Assembly (NCBI RefSeq): GCF_000317515.1
Contig: NC_019738.1
Location: 1,277,501-1,341,500 of the forward strand
Source: Allocoleopsis franciscana PCC 7113
GTDB lineage: Bacteria; Cyanobacteriota; Cyanobacteriia; Cyanobacteriales; Coleofasciculaceae
DNA: 64,000 nucleotides
Direction: 5' to 3'
Below the pieces are notes generated by a model. The model was not told the DNA's origin, did no database searches, and saw only the letters and a program-made list of their open reading frames with translations. Shown piece after piece: positions 39,113 to 47,468 of this stretch. Numbering within the stretch: position 1 is the first letter of the stretch; each line of letters starts with the position of its first letter. Both the position numbers and the translations under genes were made by a program.

Positions 39113-39820
39113 TCAGTTCCACACAATTATCCGCTTGTGACAGTCAAAGGGCGGAATGTGGGTAACAATGTTTCTACTCTGAATTTCTTCTATAAAGGTT
39201 TTAAAGCTGGGGTTTTCTTTGTACAACTCCAATAAATTTCTTCGCTTACAATATTTCATTGAAATACTTCGATAATATTCAGGATTCTTATTATTAGTAT
39301 CAATCGTAAAACCTTCCTTTCTTTGAAGGGCTTGGTTTAAGGTAGACAAACAACTTTTAAATTTTGACTTTTTGTTATCCGTGTAATAGAGCGGAAGTAG
39401 CCAACACTCCATAGAATGTACAGCTATGGCAAAGATGATTTTATCTTCATACCTAGTGTAAAAATTCTCACCAATCAAGCCTTTGAATTTTTCGACCACC
39501 TTCTTAATCAACTGTTCAGGAGTAAATTCTCCATTTTCATCTCGATGAGGTACATTATAATGCTCTTCTGAAACGTCAGTATCTATGTGAATAATAATAT
39601 ACTCATTGAATTGAAATGCCTCTTTAAAATCCGTTGATTGGCAATACTCAAAAACTTGACTCCAACCACCAAAATTACTAGACCTATTAGCATCAGTGGC
39701 ATCCCTTAATGGTTGAAGCCAATTGATATCTATATCAGGATTAAAATACCCAGCTAAAATATTCTCAATAACAATTTGGTCAGTTAGCCCTTCAGCGATG
39801 CCTGCAAAAGTATTCTTCAT
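39113..39820 (-). CDS. TOPRIM-like partner protein, C-terminus replaced by insertion sequence
   Basis: 235 residues from the ATG at 39820, which begins one base after the AAA gene's stop; the nine upstream codons that overlap that gene are not needed. Features: GIAEGLTDQIVIENIL near the start recalls the TOPRIM Glu motif, and EYIIIHIDTDV near residue 80 recalls its DxD motif. AIAVHSMECWLLPLYY resembles DUF4276/RloB proteins. Only about 219 codons are original; after IVT the frame enters the insertion sequence's right inverted repeat and ends there. TOPRIM partners of AAA ATPases include nucleases of anti-phage systems (established); here it is inference. Confidence 0.7.
   Translation of the reverse strand: MKNTFAGIAEGLTDQIVIENILAGYFNPDIDINWLQPLRDATDANRSSNFGGWSQVFEYCQSTDFKEAFQFNEYIIIHIDTDVSEEHYNVPHRDENGEFTPEQLIKKVVEKFKGLIGENFYTRYEDKIIFAIAVHSMECWLLPLYYTDNKKSKFKSCLSTLNQALQRKEGFTIDTNNKNPEYYRSISMKYCKRRNLLELYKENPSFKTFIEEIQSRNIVTHIPPFDCHKRIIVWN
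39134..39162. repeat. right terminal inverted repeat of the insertion sequence
   Basis: 29 bases, perfectly complementary to the left end at 37382-37410. It codes the last residues of the truncated TOPRIM-like gene on the minus strand. Confidence 0.9.
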
Positions 39821-39821
39821 A

Positions 39822-40931
39822 CTAGAAACCTTTTGGAAGCCCCCCAATATAGCCTTTCATAAAAGCTTCTGATAATTTTATAGGTTTTTGCCCTTCCAAA
39901 GGTTCAGGTTTCAAAATCCGTTTAGCTTTAGTATGTCCTAGTTTATTTCGGTAAATCACAAAAAGTCTTTGCTCATCATCATCTAAATTTAATCCATCCA
40001 GAACTGCTGGATTGTGGGTTGTAAATATAGCTTGTTTATCGTACTTTTCTGCCATTTTTACTAACTCCTTAATTAACTGACTACATAGCTTTGGATTGAG
40101 GGAAGCATCAATGTTATCAATAGCAAAAAACTTAGGTGTATCATCGCTGATAAAAAGAGCGAAGTAGAACATTAAAAATAGAAAACCTTCATTAGAACTT
40201 CTTTGGTCAAAGTAAGGTATATCTGAATCTAAATACTTATCTTTTATTTGGACATTTTTTTCTATTTCGGCTAAACCACGAGGCATCTCGAAATCTTGAA
40301 ACCAATCTATAAGCTTAAGCTTTTCTTTGATTTCATAAATTCTATCTTGATTTTTATCTAGGCTTAAAATTTTCAAAAGTTTAAATAAACCTTCTCCTTT
40401 AATGCCTAACGGTTGGATTTGTCCTTCTTTTTCAAAGGTGCGTAATGAAAGGTTTTCAGGGGAATATATCAGAAATTTTTTTAAATATAGATTAAGCTGT
40501 TCTTTTTGAGTATTCTCGTTTATATATTCTTCCAGATATTTTTGAATATATTCTTGCGTTTTTTTTCCAATTAAATGCTTGAAATGGATATAATTTTTTT
40601 CAAACCAATTGGAATAGGGTTGATTATCATTCTGTAATGAGAAATTGAGACTTGTCTGAGAGTTAGCTTCCAACGATATTTTTATCTCTTGTGTTATATT
40701 GCTATGCTCAAAAGCAGAACGCATAAACTGAGGTTCTGTAACTCTAATTCCTCGTGAAGCCAAAAATTCATTATCTAGCTTGTCATTAGCTGCTGCTGAA
40801 GCTAAAGCGGTCGCTTCTAATATATTGCTTTTTCCACAACCATTCTCACCAATAAATACTGTTACCCGTCCCAATCTCAGCTTAAGTTGCTGAATTGATT
40901 TGTAGTTCTCTATTTTGATTTCTCTAATCAT
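39822..40931 (-). CDS. AAA family ATPase (OLD/RecF-like, AAA_21 type), defence-like
   Basis: 369 residues. Walker A is GENGCGKSN (G28-S35) in an EIKIENYKSIQQLKLRLG start typical of RecF/SMC-like ATPases. Near the end FFAIDNIDASLNPKL is the Walker B region, with Asn where Glu usually follows Asp, and TTHNPAVLDGLN is the H-loop. The middle is long and AT-rich, as in other accessory genes. ATPases of this class act with TOPRIM-type partners in several anti-phage systems (OLD, PARIS, Gabija). Stop and the partner's start are one base apart. Role inferred. Confidence 0.85.
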   Translation of the reverse strand: MIREIKIENYKSIQQLKLRLGRVTVFIGENGCGKSNILEATALASAAANDKLDNEFLASRGIRVTEPQFMRSAFEHSNITQEIKISLEANSQTSLNFSLQNDNQPYSNWFEKNYIHFKHLIGKKTQEYIQKYLEEYINENTQKEQLNLYLKKFLIYSPENLSLRTFEKEGQIQPLGIKGEGLFKLLKILSLDKNQDRIYEIKEKLKLIDWFQDFEMPRGLAEIEKNVQIKDKYLDSDIPYFDQRSSNEGFLFLMFYFALFISDDTPKFFAIDNIDASLNPKLCSQLIKELVKMAEKYDKQAIFTTHNPAVLDGLNLDDDEQRLFVIYRNKLGHTKAKRILKPEPLEGQKPIKLSEAFMKGYIGGLPKGF

Positions 40932-41029
40932 ACTTGATACATAATATTTTCAGTGTTGACGAGGATAGCGTGAAGCGAAGCTATAGCGAGGAACGAGCGT
41001 CAGCGCTGCTCCTTTCAGCAGAGCGCACT

Positions 41030-41587
41030 TCAACCCAACGTCAACCAGCCAAAAACCTGCTCCGCAGTAAGTTCTAACTCAATTTTATTTAGAATTGGCA
41101 ATGGTGTAGCTCCTGTTAACAATTCCACTCGCTGATTGGGAAAGATGACGAGGATGCTGACTTCTTCTGGATCGATTAACCATCCTAGCTCAGTGCCGTG
41201 ACGCGAACAATGAAGCAGCTTGCCAAGGACTTTGGTTTGTCTTTGATCTGGAGAAAGAATTTCTATTGCCCAATCGGGATGTGTTTCAAAGCGGTTCGCA
41301 ATTTGACCGGATGAATCTAAGGGGATTCGTTCCCACCGAAACACGGCAATATCGGGGACGGTTGAATCACCCCCAAAAGTGCAGCGTAGTTCTGGGAATG
41401 CTAAAGCAATTTTTTGGGGTTTACCAACTTTATTGATTGCCTCGCACAATTCAAACTGAATTAGACTGTGTTTACCTTGAGGCATTGGCTTCTGAATGAT
41501 TTCCCCATTGATAAATTCTGATGCTGGTTTGGTTTCTGGGAGTTTGAGGAACTCCTCTAAGCTCAGGGTTTGAGCAGCAGTAGTCAT
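41030..41587 (-). CDS. Uma2 family endonuclease (DUF820)
   Basis: 185 residues of the PD-(D/E)XK-like Uma2 family, numerous in cyanobacteria and of unproven biology. Visible: MTTAAQTLSLEEFLKLPET start, EFINGEIIQKPMP, LIQFELCEAIN, SVPDIAVFRWE-like segment (VPDIAVFRWERIP, near residue 110), then HPDWAIEILSPDQRQTK and GTELGWLIDPEE near the end. Motif order matches the family. Confidence 0.9.
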   Translation of the reverse strand: MTTAAQTLSLEEFLKLPETKPASEFINGEIIQKPMPQGKHSLIQFELCEAINKVGKPQKIALAFPELRCTFGGDSTVPDIAVFRWERIPLDSSGQIANRFETHPDWAIEILSPDQRQTKVLGKLLHCSRHGTELGWLIDPEEVSILVIFPNQRVELLTGATPLPILNKIELELTAEQVFGWLTLG

Positions 41588-41760
41588 AGTGTGCCTCGCG
41601 CTTAGGGTTAGCGGCGATCGCTACCTTTCTTTAGACTATATCCCCACAGATTGAACTTAAACCAATCCCAGGCAGAGCCAATACATCTTGACAACTTCCT
41701 CTCAAAATGAGAGCATCAAAGAACAATTTATATATTTATTGCATATGAAAGTAAAGACAA

Positions 41761-42060
41761 ATGCACTTAATTGCGATTCGCCACCTCCGAGCTGATGCTG
41801 CCCAGTACCCGGATGTCACAAAGCAAATCGAGGCATGGTACGCAACCGTCAACAAAGCAGAATGGCAGAACTTGGAGGACGTTCGTAAGATTTACCGAGA
41901 TGCTGAAGCCGTTGGAAACTTCACCGTCTTCAATATCAAAGGCAATGACTATCGCCTGATTGTCGGTATCGACTACGAAAGCCAAACGGTTTACTACAAA
42001 TACTTCTTAACTCATGCCGAATACGACAAAGGCAAGTGGAAAAATGACCCTTACTTTTGA
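41761..42060 (+). CDS. higB: HigB-family type II toxin
   Basis: 99 residues, RelE-like mRNA interferase of the HigB_toxin type: MHLIAIRHLRADAAQYPDVTKQIEAWY, then WQNLEDVRKIYRDAEAVGNFTVFNIKGNDYRLIVGIDY and YYKYFLTHAEYDKGKW near the end. In this family the toxin cuts mRNA on the ribosome (established). Toxin precedes antitoxin, and the genes overlap by 17 bases, suggesting translational coupling. Starts at the ATG at 41761. Confidence 0.92.
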   Translation: MHLIAIRHLRADAAQYPDVTKQIEAWYATVNKAEWQNLEDVRKIYRDAEAVGNFTVFNIKGNDYRLIVGIDYESQTVYYKYFLTHAEYDKGKWKNDPYF

Positions 42061-42442
42061 CCAAGATGCTTATGGCAATCTACTCGCTGAAGTCGCTCCG
42101 AAAGTGATTGAGACAGAGGAGGAGTATGATCGCGCCTTGGCAGTGGCAGAGCGGCTAACTTTTAAGAAAAATCGTACTCCAGAGGAGCGGACGTTACACA
42201 AATTGCTAGTGATGCTAATTGAATCGTATGAGGCACAGAACTATCCGATGGATCAATCTGCACCTCATGAGATTCTCCAACACATCTTGGAAGCCAGTGG
42301 CACTCGTCAAGCTGACTTGGTGGGTGTTATTGGATCGAGCGGTGTGGTGTCCGAAGTTGTGAATGGTAAGCGATCGATTAGTAAGGCACAAGCTAAGGCG
42401 CTTGGCGATTATTTCAAGGTGTCGCCGACGCTATTTATCTAA
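42044..42442 (+). CDS. higA: HigA-family antitoxin
   Basis: 132 residues from the ATG at 42044, chosen because the upstream ATG would lie deep inside the toxin gene and MTLTFDQDAYGNLLAEV is a normal start. C-terminal helix-turn-helix: SGTRQADLVGVIGSSGVVSEVVNGKRSISKAQAKALGDYFKVSP (XRE-like). Binds and neutralises the toxin and represses the operon. Ends before the palindrome at 42458. Confidence 0.9.
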   Translation: MTLTFDQDAYGNLLAEVAPKVIETEEEYDRALAVAERLTFKKNRTPEERTLHKLLVMLIESYEAQNYPMDQSAPHEILQHILEASGTRQADLVGVIGSSGVVSEVVNGKRSISKAQAKALGDYFKVSPTLFI

Positions 42443-42457
42443 TCATCTGTTAAAACT

Positions 42458-42486
42458 CTTGTGGGATGGGCATCTTGCCCGTCCCA
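42458..42486. repeat. dispersed palindrome, copy C
   Basis: CTTGTGGGATGGGCATCTTGCCCGTCCCA: TGGGATGGGCA and TGCCCGTCCCA form an 11-bp stem with one G-T pair. Related to the elements at 22166-22193 and 36119-36145. May act as the higA terminator. Confidence 0.65.
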
Positions 42487-42531
42487 ACTAGAGCAAGTTA
42501 AATCTGAAATCGCTGATTGCCACTGTCAACT

Positions 42532-44154
42532 TCAACAAGGTTGCCGCATCCCCCTTCCCTCCACATAATCCGCATAAATCATCTGCGAAACCTTGGGCGG
42601 CGTATCCCCAACATGAAACGCACGTGCACGATCTTCAATTACCCGATCCGAATTCGTCACTCGCTCAAATTGCCGCTTGTGTTCCGCCCAAGATTCCACA
42701 ACCATCGTCTCCACAAACCGACCGGGGTCAGATAAATCTTGGTACAATCCCCATTGAATCGCCCCATCTCGACGACGAATTAAACTCAGTGCCTGCATCG
42801 CCTTGGTAAATTCCTCAGCATTATCGGCATCAATGCGATACTCCAGTGTAACCATGACCGGCCCATCATTCGGGCAAGGCTCAAAAGCCTGAATCGGCTG
42901 ATTCCAGTGTAGCGAGGCAGATAAGTCGAATTTCTCCACACACCGCAGACGATAGCGAGTCGTCAGTCCCACACACACCATCAATCCTATAGCAGCGGCA
43001 GTGAGGGCAGTGGAGATTCCAGTCCGTTGTGCGATCGCACCCCATAATAAACTCCCCAGTGCCATGCATCCCTGGAACACCAACATCTGAGTGGCGATTG
43101 CTCTGGCACGTACCCAAGTGGGAACAGCGGTTTGAGCCGACACACTCAAACTCACCATCACAGATAGGGATGCAATCCCCACCACAAACATTACCCCACA
43201 GATCAGGTAGACGTTGCGGACAGAGGCTAACACCAGCATCATCGCACCCATCAGCAGCGATGCCCCGGCAACCAAATGGTCAATCGAAGTCTTTTGCCGC
43301 ACCTTGGGGATAATAAACGCTCCCGTTAACCCACCAATCCCCCAGAAGCCTAGTATTATACCATACCCTAAGGCATCCAGACCTAATTCTCTGCGTCCTA
43401 ACAGGGGTAATAAGGCAAACAATGCACTGGCAAACAGAATGTAAGCGGCTGTACGAATGTACACCGTCTGAAGCAGGGGAGCGAAACGCGCATAACGAAT
43501 CCCGGCTTGGATAGCTCCCACAAACCGTTCGGCGGGTAAGGCACTGGTTTGGGTTGTTCTTTGCCAACGATAAAGCACCAGCATTACCGCCACAAATGAA
43601 GCCGCATTTAACAGAAAAACAACACCCGTGCTTGTCGCCGCAATCACTATCCCCGCCACAGCCGGGCCAATGGAACGTGATAAGTTAATCACAATCCCAC
43701 TTAAGGTGACGGCGGAGGAAAGTTCCTCTTTCGCCACCAATTCCGGGACAATCGCTTGCCAGACGGGCATATTCATCGCACTGCCGACACTGAGGGCAAA
43801 GGTGAGTACTAGCAATATCCAGGGGGTAGTGATACCTGTAACCGTTAATACTCCAAGCAATGCGGCTACAACCAGCATCCAACCTTGGGTAAACAACAGC
43901 ATCTTGCGCCGATCTACCACATCTGCGATCGCACCGGCGGGTAACGCCAGTAGAAAAAACGGCAAGCTTGATGCCGCCTGCATCAGTGCCACTAAAAAAG
44001 GTGAAGGCGAGAGAGAAGTCATCAGCCATGCAGCCCCCACATCATGCATCCAAGTGCCAATGCTGGACACCGCAGATGCCATCCAAAGGGCACGAAAAAC
44101 AGGCTGACGAAGGGGACTCCAAGTAGATGTAGGCGTGATTGTTGATGCGTTCAT
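42532..44154 (-). CDS. MFS exporter fused to a C-terminal monooxygenase-like domain
   Basis: 540 residues. Twelve-helix major facilitator (about 20-400) of the MFS_3/enterobactin-exporter type: SSIGTWMHDVGAAWLMTS, RADRRKMLLF-like DVVDRRKML, GGLTGAFI. A soluble domain follows (about 430-530): VMVTLEYRIDADNAEEFTKAMQALSLIRRRDGAIQWGLYQDLSDPGRFVETMVVESWAEHKRQ, an ABM/dimeric alpha-beta barrel-like unit. The fusion recurs in the family and could let the pump act on its substrate. Substrate unknown. Confidence 0.92.
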   Translation of the reverse strand: MNASTITPTSTWSPLRQPVFRALWMASAVSSIGTWMHDVGAAWLMTSLSPSPFLVALMQAASSLPFFLLALPAGAIADVVDRRKMLLFTQGWMLVVAALLGVLTVTGITTPWILLVLTFALSVGSAMNMPVWQAIVPELVAKEELSSAVTLSGIVINLSRSIGPAVAGIVIAATSTGVVFLLNAASFVAVMLVLYRWQRTTQTSALPAERFVGAIQAGIRYARFAPLLQTVYIRTAAYILFASALFALLPLLGRRELGLDALGYGIILGFWGIGGLTGAFIIPKVRQKTSIDHLVAGASLLMGAMMLVLASVRNVYLICGVMFVVGIASLSVMVSLSVSAQTAVPTWVRARAIATQMLVFQGCMALGSLLWGAIAQRTGISTALTAAAIGLMVCVGLTTRYRLRCVEKFDLSASLHWNQPIQAFEPCPNDGPVMVTLEYRIDADNAEEFTKAMQALSLIRRRDGAIQWGLYQDLSDPGRFVETMVVESWAEHKRQFERVTNSDRVIEDRARAFHVGDTPPKVSQMIYADYVEGRGMRQPC

Positions 44155-44227
44155 GAAACCTTGGGAGTGAAGGACGTGAACAACTGCGGCACTCCTATGG
44201 AGGGGCGATCGCTAACGAAGGTTTCAA

Positions 44228-44359
44228 TTAGAATAACTGCTTATCTGGCTCCTTGTTGAGAGGCGACTGAGTCGTTTGAGGTAGCGCAGTAACTCGAATG
44301 GAAAGGATTTTCTCTTCTTCGCTGAGTTGCTCAATGAGAGGGACAATATCCTGAAGCAT
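44228..44359 (-). CDS. small 43-residue reading frame
   Basis: 43 residues from ATG at 44359 to TAA: MLQDIVPLIEQLSEEEKILSIRVTALP and a Lys/Gln/Leu end. The opening resembles short cyanobacterial antitoxin-like peptides (IxxLIEQLSxxEK). Weak ribosome site, no partner toxin visible. Low confidence. Confidence 0.4.
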   Translation of the reverse strand: MLQDIVPLIEQLSEEEKILSIRVTALPQTTQSPLNKEPDKQLF

Positions 44360-44460
44360 CTCTACTGACGAAGTTTGAACTCTTCAGAGTCCAGAGGAGA
44401 ACGCTGAGAAACCAATATTTTTTTAATCATTCCGACGCAAATGGAAAAGAGATGATCAGC

Positions 44461-44847
44461 TCAGGAAATCTTCTTACGTTCAATGGAATCTCTAGTAGTT
44501 TTGTAGGCTTCAAGAAATGTTCGGAAGGATTCCTGAGAAATTTTATCTTGAATTAGGTTAGCTGTCGCTGTTTCGATAATTCGGTCTAAATCATCTTGAA
44601 TTAAATTCTTATCTCGCTGCTGATCTTGCAATAGTTCAACCACTGACTTAACATAGTGTGCTGATATTTCTCTCTGCTGCTGTTCGGCGATTTTTAGCTG
44701 CTTCTCACTGTCTTCCTGGGCGAGTTGGATTTCACGTTCAATTGATTCTCTGGCTGTTTGATAAGCTTCGTTAAACGTTCGGAATGATTCTTGGGCAATT
44801 TTTTCTTCAACTAAATCGTTAGCCGTTTGTCTGAAAATTTTATAGAG
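44461..44847 (-). pseudogene. in-frame C-terminal extension of the TAXI gene after a stop codon
   Basis: 128 sense codons in the same frame as the TAXI gene begin directly after its TAA (44850-44848). They encode LYKIFRQTANDLVEEKIAQ, two repeats of an ESFRTFxEAY motif, a QLAQEDSEKQLKIAEQQQRE coiled segment and a polar tail. A single CAA-to-TAA change would convert Gln to stop, so a longer ancestral protein is likely. An internal GTG (44643) could alternatively start a 60-residue peptide. Confidence 0.65.
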
Positions 44848-46050
44848 TTATTTGAGCCTCATTTCAGGGTTTCTGTCATCATCCTTCATTAGCTCGATCG
44901 CTGATTTGATGTACAGGTCGGCAGCATCTTTTTTTCCCTGCTCAATCCATGATTTTAGCTGCCAAATCCAAGACCCTAATAGCAAGGCAATAGTCAGAAT
45001 CAGTCCTACATAGTCAGCATTTTCTTGGATAAAGGAGGGTTTGTCACGCTCGTAGAACGCGATTGCGCCTAGATGTGTGGGTATGCCTGTGCCACCTGTA
45101 GTGCTAGGGGAACTAATACCAGCCACTAAGGGTTTAACCTCATCAAATTCCTTAGGGATAGCATCAGCGATTTCTTGACGATGCTCATCTAGAATGGCGG
45201 TGATTTCTTGAATGATGCTCTTATCTACTTTCTCGTTGGCTAACAGCACTCTCTGCACAGCTACAGTCGGTAAGGCATTTACAGGTACAGAGGGGAGACT
45301 GCCTTTGTAGGCTCCTTGAGGAATAATTGTGGGTTCAAAGGCGGGATACTTAATTCTCATTGCCGCTGCTTGTTCAATAGACAGCAATCGTCCTTGATGT
45401 TTTTGTACGAGTTCAAGGATAGAAGTATTACCCAGAGCACGGACGCGAAACACGGCATCTACTCGATTTTGACGAAATGCCTGATCAGCGTCCTCGTCAT
45501 TCGCACCAATAAATTGGAAATCTTCTTCCTTGAGACCGTAATGCTTCGCTACATGTATAAATGAGCGAAATTGTCCACCAGTTTGAGGCAGGCCAATACG
45601 CTTACCCTTAAGGTCACTAAAGTGGTTAATTTCAGGCTTTTGCTTGACAACTAGCTGAAAAATATCCCGGTATAGAACAGCTACAGCGCGTGCTGAAGAC
45701 CCTGCGGGAACATCAGCTTGAGCCGTCGCAAGCTGAGCTTTTCCCGCTTCTAAGAGCTTGATGTTTTCTGTGGTTCCCCCTGTTTCCTTTACATCAATTG
45801 TAATCTTGGGATTATTCGCTTCAACGACCTTCTCAATGGCTTGACTGAGAATATAGCTTTCTCCATCCCTGTTACCAGCCACGAGAGTGAGGTGATGTAC
45901 TTGGTTGCGGTAGACGAGATGCCAGGTAACGGCTGCAACTAAGCCGATAGTTAAGCCTCCAAGGCTAAGAAAAACGAGAATAGTCAGAGGATCGAGATGA
46001 TGAAAGAAATTAGGACGATTAGGTTTACGCAACTTTTTAGACGAATTCAT
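44848..46050 (-). CDS. TAXI-family TRAP-type solute-binding protein, membrane anchored
   Basis: 400 residues. Periplasmic substrate binding in the TRAP-TAXI family: N-terminal transmembrane helix (about 22-46), TLVAGNRDGESYILSQAIEKVV, KETGGTTENIKLLEAGKAQLATAQADVPAG (classic TAXI block near 88-118), DLKGKRIGLPQTGGQ near 148, then ITAILDEHRQEIADAIP. A second helix (about 344-366) and a cytoplasmic tail are unusual; so are the lack of adjacent TRAP permease genes. Orphan proteins may signal rather than transport. Followed in frame by an extension beyond the stop. Confidence 0.85.
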   Translation of the reverse strand: MNSSKKLRKPNRPNFFHHLDPLTILVFLSLGGLTIGLVAAVTWHLVYRNQVHHLTLVAGNRDGESYILSQAIEKVVEANNPKITIDVKETGGTTENIKLLEAGKAQLATAQADVPAGSSARAVAVLYRDIFQLVVKQKPEINHFSDLKGKRIGLPQTGGQFRSFIHVAKHYGLKEEDFQFIGANDEDADQAFRQNRVDAVFRVRALGNTSILELVQKHQGRLLSIEQAAAMRIKYPAFEPTIIPQGAYKGSLPSVPVNALPTVAVQRVLLANEKVDKSIIQEITAILDEHRQEIADAIPKEFDEVKPLVAGISSPSTTGGTGIPTHLGAIAFYERDKPSFIQENADYVGLILTIALLLGSWIWQLKSWIEQGKKDAADLYIKSAIELMKDDDRNPEMRLK

Positions 46051-46221
46051 CGATCGCTCAATAAGCTATTAATATAGGGTGACATTATAGCGATTCTCAA
46101 TGAATTCCGAAACTTGGGTAGAACCCGAAGTCAGGAGGAAGAAGGAGTTAGAAGCAGAAATTCTGTGTTCTAATTCTCATCTTACAGAAAAAAATCATTA
46201 CAATTTTCCTAAGTCAAGGAT

Positions 46222-47346
46222 TCAAAGATTTCCCCGCACGGCTTGTTCCCGCTCAATAGCTTCAAACAAAGATTTGAAGTTCCCCTCACCAAAGCCTTCC
46301 GAGCCATGACGTTCAATTATCTCAAAAAATAGAGTCGGTCGGTCTTGAACGGGTTGGGTAAAAATTTGTAGGAGATATCCGTCTTCATCCCGATCCACCA
46401 AGATTCCCAGTTCAGCTAACTTATGAATTGGCTCATCAATTTTTCCTAGCCGTGCTTCCAAGTCGTCGTAATAACTTCTCGGTATGCGAATAAATTCGAT
46501 TCCCGCCGTCTGCATCTGAGAAACGGTTTCGATAATGTTATTAGTTCTGCAAGCAATGTGCTGCACTCCTGGGCCTTGGTTATATTCTAGGTATTCTTCA
46601 ATTTGCGATTTCCGTTTGCTTTTAGCGGGTTCGTTAATAGGTATTTTGATTTTGCCAGTCTGATCTTGCATCACGATGGATATCAAAGCCGAGTACTCAG
46701 TCGAAATGGTCTGATCGTCAAAATGTTTCAAGAGATTGAAATCCATCGTCTCCGCAAAAAATTGCACCCATCGATCCATTTCTCCTAACTCAACGTTGCC
46801 AACAACATGGTCAATGTTAAGCAGTCCGACTCCGTTGTTATGGCGTATCCCTGAAGACAGATTATCGCTGGATGGCTTATTACTATATCTAGGTACAAAA
46901 CCAGGAGCAAATATACCTCGATAATCGCTTCGTTCGACAAATTTGATTAATGTATCTCCAAAACCTTGAATCGCCGCGTAGCAAAATAGTCCGTATCCGT
47001 CCTCTTCTTCTGTCGGCGCGATCGCACTGACGGCCCCCCTAGCTGTCGTCTCTTTATAAGCACTGACGGCGTCTGGAACTTCCAATGCGATAATGGCAAC
47101 TCCATCGCCGTGCTTCAGCGCACTTTGGCAAATTGGGTGATTGGGACTCAATCCCGTGCTTAAAACAAATCGAATGTCTCCTTGTTCTACCACATAAGAA
47201 GCGACGTCCCGGCTACCGGTTTCTAACCCTCGATATGCTGTAATGGTAAAACCCAAAAACTGGGAATAAAACAGCGCTGCCTGTCTAGCGTTTCCCACAT
47301 AGAATTCTATGTGATCAAATCGCTTTATAGGGCAAAAATTATTCAT
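46222..47346 (-). CDS. hppD: 4-hydroxyphenylpyruvate dioxygenase
   Basis: Iron(II) enzyme that turns 4-hydroxyphenylpyruvate into homogentisate for tocopherol, and for plastoquinone in plants. 374 residues, typical length. Two vicinal-oxygen-chelate halves. Iron ligands appear as His in LNIDHVVGNVE, His in PGVQHIACRTN and Glu in TLFFEIIERHG near the C-terminus. The RDPILFFEI-like end and GFGEGNFKSLFEAIEREQ are family typical. Own promoter region, no operon partner. Confidence 0.96.
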   Translation of the reverse strand: MNNFCPIKRFDHIEFYVGNARQAALFYSQFLGFTITAYRGLETGSRDVASYVVEQGDIRFVLSTGLSPNHPICQSALKHGDGVAIIALEVPDAVSAYKETTARGAVSAIAPTEEEDGYGLFCYAAIQGFGDTLIKFVERSDYRGIFAPGFVPRYSNKPSSDNLSSGIRHNNGVGLLNIDHVVGNVELGEMDRWVQFFAETMDFNLLKHFDDQTISTEYSALISIVMQDQTGKIKIPINEPAKSKRKSQIEEYLEYNQGPGVQHIACRTNNIIETVSQMQTAGIEFIRIPRSYYDDLEARLGKIDEPIHKLAELGILVDRDEDGYLLQIFTQPVQDRPTLFFEIIERHGSEGFGEGNFKSLFEAIEREQAVRGNL

Positions 47347-47468
47347 GGTAACTATTCATGATATAAAATGACGATAGCAGAAGAATAATAATTGCAACCC
47401 CTAAAAAAATATACCTTGATATAGATGTTTTAATTTGACACCTTGTTTTATAATTTTTATTTTTGGAG

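Larger units (their letters stand above)
37382..39162. mobile_element. IS1634-family-like insertion sequence, complete
   Basis: 1781 bases bounded by perfect 29-bp inverted repeats, CCCACATTCCGCCCTTTGAC... at the left (37382-37410) and its reverse complement at the right (39134-39162). It contains one intact transposase. I find no direct repeat flanking the ends (left flank ..ttattcgat, right flank taacaatg..), although the IS1634 family usually makes long target duplications. The element has cut the gene at 39163-39820 and lies 49 bases before the gene at 36839-37333. Confidence 0.9.
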
